From the NCBI GenBank assembly GCA_032229625.1, contig JAVTVZ010000018.1, positions 1 to 64,000 of the forward strand: DNA of 64,000 nt. The letters are read 5' to 3'. Made by a program: the position numbers and the translations under genes. The notes under the pieces are model-generated. The model was not told the origin of the DNA, ran no database searches, and saw only the letters and a program-made list of their open reading frames with translations. Below are positions 57,850 through 64,000 of this stretch, piece by piece. Every line of letters begins with the position of its first letter. Positions within the stretch are counted from its first letter, which is position 1. Source of the DNA: Kineosphaera sp032229625 (GTDB lineage: Bacteria; Actinomycetota; Actinomycetes; Actinomycetales; Dermatophilaceae).

Positions 57850-60126
57850 TCACTCCACCCCCGCGACGAGGGCCTCGCGCGCGCTGGGGCCGACCTGCAC
57901 GATCTGCACCTCCAGCCCGTAGCGGGACTGCGCGGCCTGCGCGACGCTGTCGGCGAGCGTGGCCGCGTCCGACCGGGCGCACAACGTGAGCAACTCCGGG
58001 CCGTCGAGGTCCGCGAGCAGCGCCGCGAGCGCCTCGATCGCTCCGCCGGCGTCGACCCCCTCGAACGCGGTCGCGGCGGCGTCGCCCGCCTGGCCCCGGG
58101 CCGCGTCGATCCGGGCTTGTTCGATCCCAGCCGCCTCGATCCCGGCCGCCTCGATCCCGGCCGCCTCGATCCCGGCCGCGTCGATCCCGGCCGCGTCGAT
58201 CCCGGCCGCATCGTCGGCCGGCCCGGCGTGCGGCTGCCGACCGGGTGTCGATCCCCCGACATCGGGGCGCGACGCGCCGGCGGCCAGCACCGCGCTGCGC
58301 ACGGCGGCCGCGGCACCGCGCATGGCCGCGGCGTCGCGGGCCGGCTCGGCCCGTCGATCGTGCACGGCGAGCGCGGCGACCGCCGCGGGCAGGCCGTCGA
58401 CGGCGACGAGCTCGATCTCGATGCCGTCACCGCGTGCCGCACGCACGACGGGGGCGATGTCGCCGGCGCGATCCGTCAGCAGCACCAGGGGCGAGGCCGG
58501 GGTCTCGGTGAGGACCGCCGCGAGCGTGACCTCCTCCTCCTGCCCCGCCGGCCCGGTCGATCGCGGCAGCTCATCCGCGTCGGTGGCGTCCTGGCCCGCA
58601 TGGCCCGCGTGGCCCAGCGTCGTCGGGTCCGCCGTGAGGTGGCGACCGGGCACGTCGACGCCCACCTGCGCGCTGAGCACGCTGATGAGCGGCGAATGCG
58701 TCGGGGCCGCGGCGTGCTCGGGGGGCGCGGTGTGCTCGGGGGGCGCGTCGCCCGGCGGCACGTCTCGGGTCGAGCGGTCGGGGGCTCGCGGCGAGGGCGC
58801 CGGCAGCTGCTCGACCCGCACGGCCACGACGACGCCGCGCGCGGCACCGGCGGCGACGGCGTCCTGCGCGCGCTCGGAGGGCACGTGCACGTGCACGCGC
58901 CACTCGTCGTCGTCGCCGGCGAGGACGACGCTGTCGCCGAGCTCGTCGAGGGCCGCCGCGAGCGGGGCCCGGGCGCCCTGCGCGGGATCGCGCACGACAT
59001 ACGTGACCTCGACCTGCGGTCCGTGTGCACCGTGCGCATGTGAACCGTGGGCACCGTGCGGCTCTCCGGGGTCGGTCATCCCCTCGACCGCACGCCGGGC
59101 CAGGGGCAGAGCCATGAGGTCGGGCGACTCGTCGGCGTCGTCGGCGCCCGACACCGGTCGATCGTGCGCAGGGATCGCACACTGTGGTGTGTCGTCGACG
59201 ACGGCCAGGGCTCCGGCCTGTCGCCCGGTGACGACCTCGTGCAGCGCCGAGAGGACGACGACCAGGCCGGCCCCGCCGGCGTCCACGACTCCGGCCCGCT
59301 TGAGCGTCGGCAGCTGCTCGGGGGTCTGCGCGAGCGCGTCCCGCGCCGCCTCGACCGCCGCGCCCGTGACCTCCGACAACCGCCCACCGGCGGCGGCCAC
59401 ACGGTCGGCCGCCGCGGCCGCTGCGCGCGCCACCGACAGCATCGTCCCCTCGACCGGGCGGCCCACCGCGGCCCAGGCCCGCTCGCTCGCGTCGCGCAGC
59501 GCCCGGGCCAGACCGGGGCCGTCGACGCGCCCACGGGCGGCGACGAGGGCCTGGGTCAGCCCCCGGATCAACTCGCTGAGGATCGCCCCGGAGTTGCCGC
59601 GGGCCGCCAGCAGCGTCGAGCGCGACACGGCGACGAGCCGAGCATCCGGCGGCGGGTCGCCCGCCGGCTCCCCGTGCGCCGTCGGGCCGTCCCCGCAGGA
59701 CGATTCCCCGGCCGACGATTCCCCGACCGACGATTCCCCGACCGACGATTCCCCGGCCGAGGGGGGCCGCTCCACATCGGCGTGACGGGGACCTGGGCTG
59801 TGCTCGCGCAGCCCGCGCAACGCCCCGGAGAGGGTGTGCAGCATGTTGGTGCCGGTGTCACCGTCGGGCACGGGATAGACATTGAGGGCGTCGATGCGCG
59901 GGCGATGGGCGGCCAGCGCGGCCCGGGCCCGGAACGCCCAGCGCCGCAGGGCCGCCGGGTCGAGCACCTCGAGCTCGTGCGCGGCTGCCTGCGAGGCCTC
60001 GCCGTCGCCCCCGATGTCGCCGCCGATGTCGCCGCCCTCACCGCATTCGTCGCCGACATCGGGGTCGGCCCCCCGCACCGGGGTCGCCTCGGGTTCGCGC
60101 GGCTGCGCCTGCTCGGTCACGCCCAT
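57850..60126 (-). CDS. DAK2 / fatty-acid-kinase (FakA)-like protein with repeat inserts
   Basis: A 758-residue protein. The DAK phosphatase (DhaL-like) domain is at about 55-290: N-V-Y-P-V-P-D-G-D-T-G-T-N-M near 80, A-R-G-N-S-G-A-I-L-S-E, G-T-M-L-S-V-A-R and V-V-D-A-G-G-A-G-L. The C-terminal half matches the DAK1-like FakA region. In Firmicutes FakA phosphorylates fatty acids bound to FakB. Two tandem repeats (G-E-S-S-V and G-I-E-A-A) are inserted. ATG at 60126. It lies upstream of recG, as in most Gram-positives. Confidence 0.9.
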   Translation of the reverse strand: MGVTEQAQPREPEATPVRGADPDVGDECGEGGDIGGDIGGDGEASQAAAHELEVLDPAALRRWAFRARAALAAHRPRIDALNVYPVPDGDTGTNMLHTLSGALRGLREHSPGPRHADVERPPSAGESSVGESSVGESSAGESSCGDGPTAHGEPAGDPPPDARLVAVSRSTLLAARGNSGAILSELIRGLTQALVAARGRVDGPGLARALRDASERAWAAVGRPVEGTMLSVARAAAAAADRVAAAGGRLSEVTGAAVEAARDALAQTPEQLPTLKRAGVVDAGGAGLVVVLSALHEVVTGRQAGALAVVDDTPQCAIPAHDRPVSGADDADESPDLMALPLARRAVEGMTDPGEPHGAHGSHAHGAHGPQVEVTYVVRDPAQGARAPLAAALDELGDSVVLAGDDDEWRVHVHVPSERAQDAVAAGAARGVVVAVRVEQLPAPSPRAPDRSTRDVPPGDAPPEHTAPPEHAAAPTHSPLISVLSAQVGVDVPGRHLTADPTTLGHAGHAGQDATDADELPRSTGPAGQEEEVTLAAVLTETPASPLVLLTDRAGDIAPVVRAARGDGIEIELVAVDGLPAAVAALAVHDRRAEPARDAAAMRGAAAAVRSAVLAAGASRPDVGGSTPGRQPHAGPADDAAGIDAAGIDAAGIEAAGIEAAGIEAAGIEQARIDAARGQAGDAAATAFEGVDAGGAIEALAALLADLDGPELLTLCARSDAATLADSVAQAAQSRYGLEVQIVQVGPSAREALVAGVE
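58121..58210. repeat. 15-bp tandem repeat x6 in the DAK gene
   Basis: Six copies of tcgatcccggccgcc encode G-I-(D/E)-A-A. The repeat is in frame and lies in a linker region of the C-terminal half. Confidence 0.95.
59701..59760. repeat. 15-bp tandem repeat x4 in the DAK gene
   Basis: Four copies of cgattccccggccga encode S-(V/A)-G-E-S. The insertion is in the DhaL-like domain, between the D-G-D-T-G-T-N helix and the A-R-G-N-S-G motif. Confidence 0.95.
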
Positions 60127-60601
60127 ATCCTCACATCGGCCACCGACAACCAACCAGCGACGACCCGACGCCGGCACCCACGCCGGCGCCCACGTCGGCG
60201 CCCACGTCGGGCCACACGCCTCGGCGGGCTCGCGTCGCGGCAGCCGGCGTCGGACGCGGGATGACGTGCGCGATCGCGGGCATTTGGGCGCTCCTCGCCG
60301 CCTCGGCTATCCTTGACCGGTTACTGCCGCGCGTCGTCGCGCCCTGACAGTCGTGACGTCCGCTCGCCGGCCGCTCACGGGCACTCGTGACTCGATCTCC
60401 TCGATCCCGATCTGCCGGACCTCGCCGATCCTCTTCCGGGTCGGCCAGGATCGACCGGATCTGCTGGTCACGACGCCTGTCCGGGCTGTCGTCGGCGCTG
60501 GCGCGTCGGGCTCGTCCCGTCGTCGGTCCCGGCCCAGGCCGGGGCGGCGGTCGTCAGCACAGCTGTCTCGTCATCGTTCATCTCGTTCTCAGGAGTTCTC
60601 C
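60127..60601 (+). promoter_or_regulatory. Divergent spacer with the rpmB promoter and long leader
   Basis: A 475-nt region without a gene. TTGGGC (60284) and TATCCT (60308) with an 18-bp spacer form a good promoter for rpmB, implying a leader of about 285 nt. The leader has several self-complementary runs (for example cccggcccaggccggg near 60527), so it is probably structured. A 12-bp repeat (cgccggcgccca) lies at about 60171-60213. Confidence 0.5.
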
Positions 60602-60796
60602 GTGGCTGCCAACTGCGACGTCTGCGGCAAGGGACCGACCTTCGGTCACAACATCTCGCACTCGCACCGGCGCACCAACCGTCGCTGGACGCCGAACATC
60701 CAGCGCGTGCGCGCCATGGTCGGCGCCGCCGGCAAGACGCCGAAGCGCCTCAACGTGTGCACCTCCTGCCTCAAGGCGGGCAAGGTCACGCGCTGA
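60602..60796 (+). CDS. rpmB: 50S ribosomal protein L28
   Basis: A 64-residue ribosomal protein. It starts A-A-N-C-D-V-C-G-K-G-P-T-F-G-H-N and has the second zinc pair C-T-S-C, the C+ form. GTG at 60602 with AGGAG six nt upstream. Confidence 0.97.
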   Translation: MAANCDVCGKGPTFGHNISHSHRRTNRRWTPNIQRVRAMVGAAGKTPKRLNVCTSCLKAGKVTR

Positions 60797-60810
60797 GCTG
60801 ACCGCACAGC

Positions 60811-61020
60811 ATTCGAGCCGTCGAGGCATCGCCCGGCGGCTCTGTGCTGTGCCCGGACGACTCCCNNNNNNNNNNNNNNNNNNNNNNNNNNNNNNNNNNN
60901 NNNNNNNNNNNNNNNNNNNNNNNNNNNNNNNNNNNNNNNNNNNNNNNNNNNNNNNNNNNNNNNNNATTCGAGCCGTCGAGGCATCGCCCGGCGGCTCTGT
61001 GCTGTGCCCGGACGACTCCC
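60811..61020. other. Assembly gap 2 (100 N) with 55-bp flanking identity
   Basis: The gap is 60866-60965. The 55 bp on its left (60811-60865) equal the 55 bp on its right (60966-61020). The two contigs probably overlap here, so the true rpmB-thiL spacer would be about 119 bp. No gene is interrupted. Confidence 0.85.
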
Positions 61021-61070
61021 GGACGACGCGTCCTGGTCGACCGCGCGCAACCTCCGGGTCGCGCCACGGG

Positions 61071-62066
61071 TCACCCGCCGAAGTGGTCCCAGCCCAGGAC
61101 GTCGGGCGTGACCCCGTCGACGAGCACGCGACCGACGCCGTCGGCGGGGGCCTCGACCCGGCCGATGGCGCGGAACTCCCGCGGGCGCGGCGCCTGCGGG
61201 TCGAAGCAGGCGAGCAGCGAGTGCTCCTCCCCGCCGCCGATCACACAGGCGCGCGCGGCGTCCGCGTCGAGCACGCGGGCGATCTCGTCGATGTCCGGGG
61301 CCAGGGCGGCCCCGTCGAGGGCGATCGTCACGCCGCTGGCGCGCGCGACGCGCCCGGCGTCGCGCGCGAGCCCGTCGGAGAGGTCGATCATCGCGGTCGC
61401 GCCGGCGCTCGCGGCCGCCGGGCCGCTGCTCAAGGGCGGGGTGGGCCGGCGCTGTGCGGCGACGAGCTGCGCCGCGAGCGGCCCGCGTGACTCCCAGCCA
61501 CCGGCCACGAGCAGCTCGAGCCCGGCCGCGGCACGCCCCAGCGGCCCGGCCACCGTCACGACATCGCCGACCCGCGCGCCGGAGCGGGTGACCGCCGGGC
61601 GGCTCCCCAGCGCGCCGAGGGCCACGACGCTGACGGCGAGGACCCCCGGTCCGGCCGACGACAGGTCACCCCCGAGCACGCCGGTCCCGCCCGCCGAGGC
61701 GGCCTGTCCGATGGCCCGGGACAGCTCGATCGCCCAGCTCACCGGTGTCGCGGGATCGGCGATGAGCGTCACGAGGAGCCCGACGGGGTGGGCGCCCATC
61801 GCGGCGACGTCGGCGAGATTCTGCGCGACGACCTTCGCGCCGACATCTGCCGCGTCGGACCAGTCGTCGCGCCAGTCCTGGCCGCGCACCATCGTGTCGG
61901 TCGTCGCGACGATCCGGCCGTGGTCGGCCAGCACGGCGGCGTCGTCACCGGGGCCGAGCACGACGTCGGCCGGCGCGGGCAGCAGCGGGAAGATCTGCGC
62001 GAGCAACTCGTCCTCGCCGAGGTCCGCGAGGGTGGCCGACGGGGGGTGCGGGGACGGTGTGCGCAT
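61071..62066 (-). CDS. thiL: Thiamine-monophosphate kinase
   Basis: Phosphorylates thiamine monophosphate to TPP, the last step of the pathway. The 331 residues show L-G-E-D-E-L-L near the start (after a Pro-rich leader), L-G-P-G-D-D-A-A-V-L, L-G-G-D-L-S-S-A and D-L-S-D-G-L-A-R-D. ATG at 62066. With thiC it makes two thiamine genes in the window. TPP is the ligand of the thiC riboswitch. Confidence 0.95.
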   Translation of the reverse strand: MRTPSPHPPSATLADLGEDELLAQIFPLLPAPADVVLGPGDDAAVLADHGRIVATTDTMVRGQDWRDDWSDAADVGAKVVAQNLADVAAMGAHPVGLLVTLIADPATPVSWAIELSRAIGQAASAGGTGVLGGDLSSAGPGVLAVSVVALGALGSRPAVTRSGARVGDVVTVAGPLGRAAAGLELLVAGGWESRGPLAAQLVAAQRRPTPPLSSGPAAASAGATAMIDLSDGLARDAGRVARASGVTIALDGAALAPDIDEIARVLDADAARACVIGGGEEHSLLACFDPQAPRPREFRAIGRVEAPADGVGRVLVDGVTPDVLGWDHFGG

Positions 62067-62162
62067 CGACGGGTCGACCTCCGCTTCGGCGGTATGGGCA
62101 AGATGGACGTCACGGGCAGGCTAGACGCCCGCGACCCGGTCCCCGCCCAGAGAGGTCACTGC

Positions 62163-62318
62163 ATGGTCCACGCGTATGTGCTCGGCGAGACCGAGGTCGG
62201 CCACGGCGGCACGGTCGCCGCCGACGATCTGGGGAGTCCGGGCCACGTCGTCGCCGAGCGGATCCAGGCGATCGCAGGCATCACCCGCAGGCTGACCTGC
62301 ACGATCGTGCCCGGGTGA
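62163..62318 (+). CDS. Very short Lrp/AsnC ligand-binding-like protein, internally shortened
   Basis: A 51-residue frame. It begins M-V-H-A-Y-V-L-G-E-T-E-V-G, the first strand of Lrp-type RAM domains, and ends V-V-A-E-R-I-Q-A-I-A-G-I-T-R-R-L-T-C-T, the last helix and strand. The roughly 25 residues normally between them are missing. The usual actinobacterial neighbour of thiL and DUF3515 is a stand-alone RAM protein of about 75-80 residues. ATG at 62163; GTGA overlap with the next gene. Confidence 0.7.
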   Translation: MVHAYVLGETEVGHGGTVAADDLGSPGHVVAERIQAIAGITRRLTCTIVPG

Positions 62319-62830
62319 GCGGCGGCCGCCCCGCGCGACCCGGGCTGTCACGGGCCGTGACCCTGCTGATGCTGTCGGGCCTGGTCGCCGCGATCGCGGG
62401 CTGCTCGACGCAGGTGCCGGTCGCGCCGGCTCCGTCGGCGGCCCTGGCCGTCTGCGCGCAGGCGCCCTGGCCGCAGACCGTGGCCGGGAGCGCTCGGGTC
62501 GACACGGACCCGGCCGGACCGGGAGTGGCGGCGTGGGGCGATCCGGCGATCATCGCCCGCTGCGGCGTGTCCGCGGTGCCGCCGACGACCGCCGAGTGTC
62601 TCGGCGTCGACGACGTCGACTGGGTCGTCGAGCCGCTGCAGGACGGGCGTCGCTTCACGACCTACGGGCGTGCACCGGCGATGCAGGTGCTCGTCCCCGA
62701 CCACTACTCCCCCGAGGCGCTCGTGCTCGGCGCGTTCACGCAGGTCGCGAGCACGCTGCCCGCCAACGGCCGGCACTGCAGCGCCGCCGCGCCGCGCGCA
62801 CCCCGGCCCACCACCTCGGCGACGGGCTGA
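62315..62830 (+). CDS. DUF3515 family lipoprotein
   Basis: A 171-residue secreted lipoprotein with a signal peptide ending in a lipobox (A-A-I-A-G-C, Cys near 30). The DUF3515 core shows W-G-D-P-A-I-I-A-R-C-G-V and D-W-V-V-E-P-L-Q-D-G-R-R-F-T-T-Y-G. No function is known. It is typically found between thiL and ddl in actinobacteria. GTG at 62315. Confidence 0.9.
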   Translation: MSGGRPARPGLSRAVTLLMLSGLVAAIAGCSTQVPVAPAPSAALAVCAQAPWPQTVAGSARVDTDPAGPGVAAWGDPAIIARCGVSAVPPTTAECLGVDDVDWVVEPLQDGRRFTTYGRAPAMQVLVPDHYSPEALVLGAFTQVASTLPANGRHCSAAAPRAPRPTTSATG

Positions 62831-62869
62831 GCGCCCCTCGCTCCCGGTCCGACGCCTGAGCGCCGACGT

Positions 62870-62895
62870 GCCTGCGCCGACGCCTCAGCGCAGGC
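62870..62895. terminator. Short hairpin at the DUF3515-ddl junction
   Basis: GCCTGCGC and GCGCAGGC separated by 10 nt. It covers the end of ddl in a convergent spacer. Weak evidence. Confidence 0.35.
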
Positions 62896-64000
62896 CGACG
62901 CGGCGCTCCCGCGCGAGTTCGATGAGCTCGCTGATGAGTTCGCCGTAGGGGACGCCGCTCGCGGCCCACATCTGCGGATACATCGAGTGCGGCGTGAAGC
63001 CCGGCATCGTGTTGATCTCGTTGAGATAGACCGCGCCGTCGTCGGCGTAGAAGAAGTCGACGCGCGCCAGGCCCTCACAGCCGGCGGCGTCGAAGGCCTC
63101 GAGCGCCAGCCGACGGATCCGCGCCGTGGCGGCGTCGGGCAGCTGCGCCGGGCAGGAGAGCTGCACGTCGGCCTCGGCGAGGTATTTGGCCTCGAAGTCG
63201 TAGAAGTCGTGCCCGCGGGTCACGACGATCTCGCCCAGCTCACTGGCCCGGTGCGGCGACAGGTCACGCCCGCCGAGGATGCCGCACTCGATCTCGCGGC
63301 CGAAGATCGCGGCCTCGACGACGACCTTCGGGTCGTGCGCGCGGGCCGTCTCGACGGCCTCCGCGAGCGCGCCGGAGCCGGTCACGCGCGTGATCCCGAC
63401 GCTGGAGCCGGCGCGCGCCGGCTTGACGAAGACCGGCCAGCCGAGCTCGGCGACACGCCGCTCGCACTCCTGGGGGTCCTGGCGCCACTGCCGGTCCGTC
63501 AGCACGACATACGGGCCGATGGGCAGGCCGGCGGCGGCGAAGACGATCTTCATGTAGTGCTTGTCCATCATCACCGCCGAGGCGAGCACCCCCGATCCCA
63601 CGTAGGGGATGTCGGCGAGCTCGAGCAGGCCCTGGATCGTGCCGTCCTCACCGAAGGGCCCGTGCAGCAGCGGGAAGACGACGTCGATCTCGCCGAGGTC
63701 GACGGGCGCGGCGCCGGGGGCGACGCTGGTCAGCGAGCGCGAGCCGGTCGCCAGGGGCAACACGACATCGCTCTCGGCGGGTTGGACCTGCGGCACGTGG
63801 CCGGGGCGCAACGCGAGCGGCTCGACGTCGTCCGGGGCCAGCACCCACTGCCCGTCGCGGGCGATGCCGATGGGGACGACGTCGTAGGCGGTGCGGTCGA
63901 TGGCCGCGAGGACCCCCGCCGCGGTGGCGCACGACACCGCGTGCTCGGAGGAGCGCCCGCCGAAGACGACGGCGACGCGTGGCTTGCGGGGCTGGTCGGT
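62885..64000 (-). CDS. ddl: D-alanine--D-alanine ligase (5' end beyond window)
   Basis: ATP-grasp ligase that makes D-Ala-D-Ala for peptidoglycan. The visible 371 residues include V-V-F-G-G-R-S-S-E-H near the edge, L-H-G-P-F-G-E-D-G-T-I-Q-G, K-P-A-R-A-G-S-S-V-G-I, and the metal site N-E-I-N-T-M-P-G-F-T-P. The frame is open to position 64000 and no start codon in a suitable place is seen, so a few N-terminal residues are missing. Confidence 0.96.
   Translation of the reverse strand, partial: TDQPRKPRVAVVFGGRSSEHAVSCATAAGVLAAIDRTAYDVVPIGIARDGQWVLAPDDVEPLALRPGHVPQVQPAESDVVLPLATGSRSLTSVAPGAAPVDLGEIDVVFPLLHGPFGEDGTIQGLLELADIPYVGSGVLASAVMMDKHYMKIVFAAAGLPIGPYVVLTDRQWRQDPQECERRVAELGWPVFVKPARAGSSVGITRVTGSGALAEAVETARAHDPKVVVEAAIFGREIECGILGGRDLSPHRASELGEIVVTRGHDFYDFEAKYLAEADVQLSCPAQLPDAATARIRRLALEAFDAAGCEGLARVDFFYADDGAVYLNEINTMPGFTPHSMYPQMWAASGVPYGELISELIELARERRVGLR

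Overview
The window is very GC-rich chromosomal DNA (roughly three quarters G+C by eye) from an actinobacterium. The gene order, NnaR/GlnR-type nitrogen control, frequent GTG starts, leaderless promoters and short 4-bp gene overlaps point to the Actinomycetota. A member of the Micrococcales (Dermatophilaceae/Intrasporangiaceae-like) is my best guess, but the genus cannot be fixed from this sequence alone. It is a scaffold, not a finished sequence: two 100-N gaps (22843-22942 and 60866-60965) are each flanked by an identical 55-bp sequence.

Layout. (1) 1-6497, minus strand: the translation/secretion block rpsP, khpA, rimM, trmD (fused to an acetyltransferase), rplS, lepB, rnhB, DUF2469, yraN and probably the first codons of comM. 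(2) 6748-8791, minus: an acetyltransferase and an amidohydrolase. (3) 8991-19196, plus: a nitrate/nitrite assimilation cluster (narK, nitrate reductase, its FAD/[2Fe-2S] partner, nirB, nirD and the regulator nnaR). (4) 19417-20867, plus: a PAS protein and a soluble methyl-accepting protein. (5) ffh (minus), an MGMT-like gene interrupted by gap 1, a FUSC membrane protein and a ROK regulator. (6) 27276-31573, minus: amtB-glnB-glnD, the ammonium transport and PII signalling operon. (7) a DUF2236 protein, an NCS1 permease and the urease operon ureAB-C-F-G-D (minus, to 39388). (8) a TPP riboswitch and thiC, then arfB, ftsY, a small membrane protein and smc. (9) a lipoprotein, acyP, an oxidoreductase, then mutM, rnc, rpmF, DUF177, with coaD and a glutaredoxin-like membrane protein. 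(10) rsmD, recG, a DAK-phosphatase protein, rpmB, thiL, an abbreviated Lrp-type protein, a DUF3515 lipoprotein and the 3' part of ddl.

The main theme is nitrogen. Nitrate uptake and reduction to ammonium, ammonium uptake with PII/GlnD signalling, urea hydrolysis and a nucleobase/allantoin-type permease all lie within about 31 kb. Five of their promoters carry GlnR-like boxes (alternating GTnAC and GAAAC elements spaced by 6 nt). At three of the five (nirB, the NCS1 permease and urease) the last element sits exactly 10 nt before a TACCGT -10 hexamer; narK has a TACCGT hexamer 11 nt after its weak last element. The window also holds both protein parts of the SRP pathway (Ffh, FtsY), signal peptidase I, and two thiamine genes (thiC under a TPP riboswitch, thiL).

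Other recurring traits are in-frame tandem repeats inserted into otherwise conserved proteins, TANNNT hexamers 6-8 nt before start codons (leaderless mRNAs), and an apparent avoidance of the tetramer GTAC visible in tyrosine codon choice. I found no CRISPR array, insertion sequence, phage, tRNA or rRNA gene.
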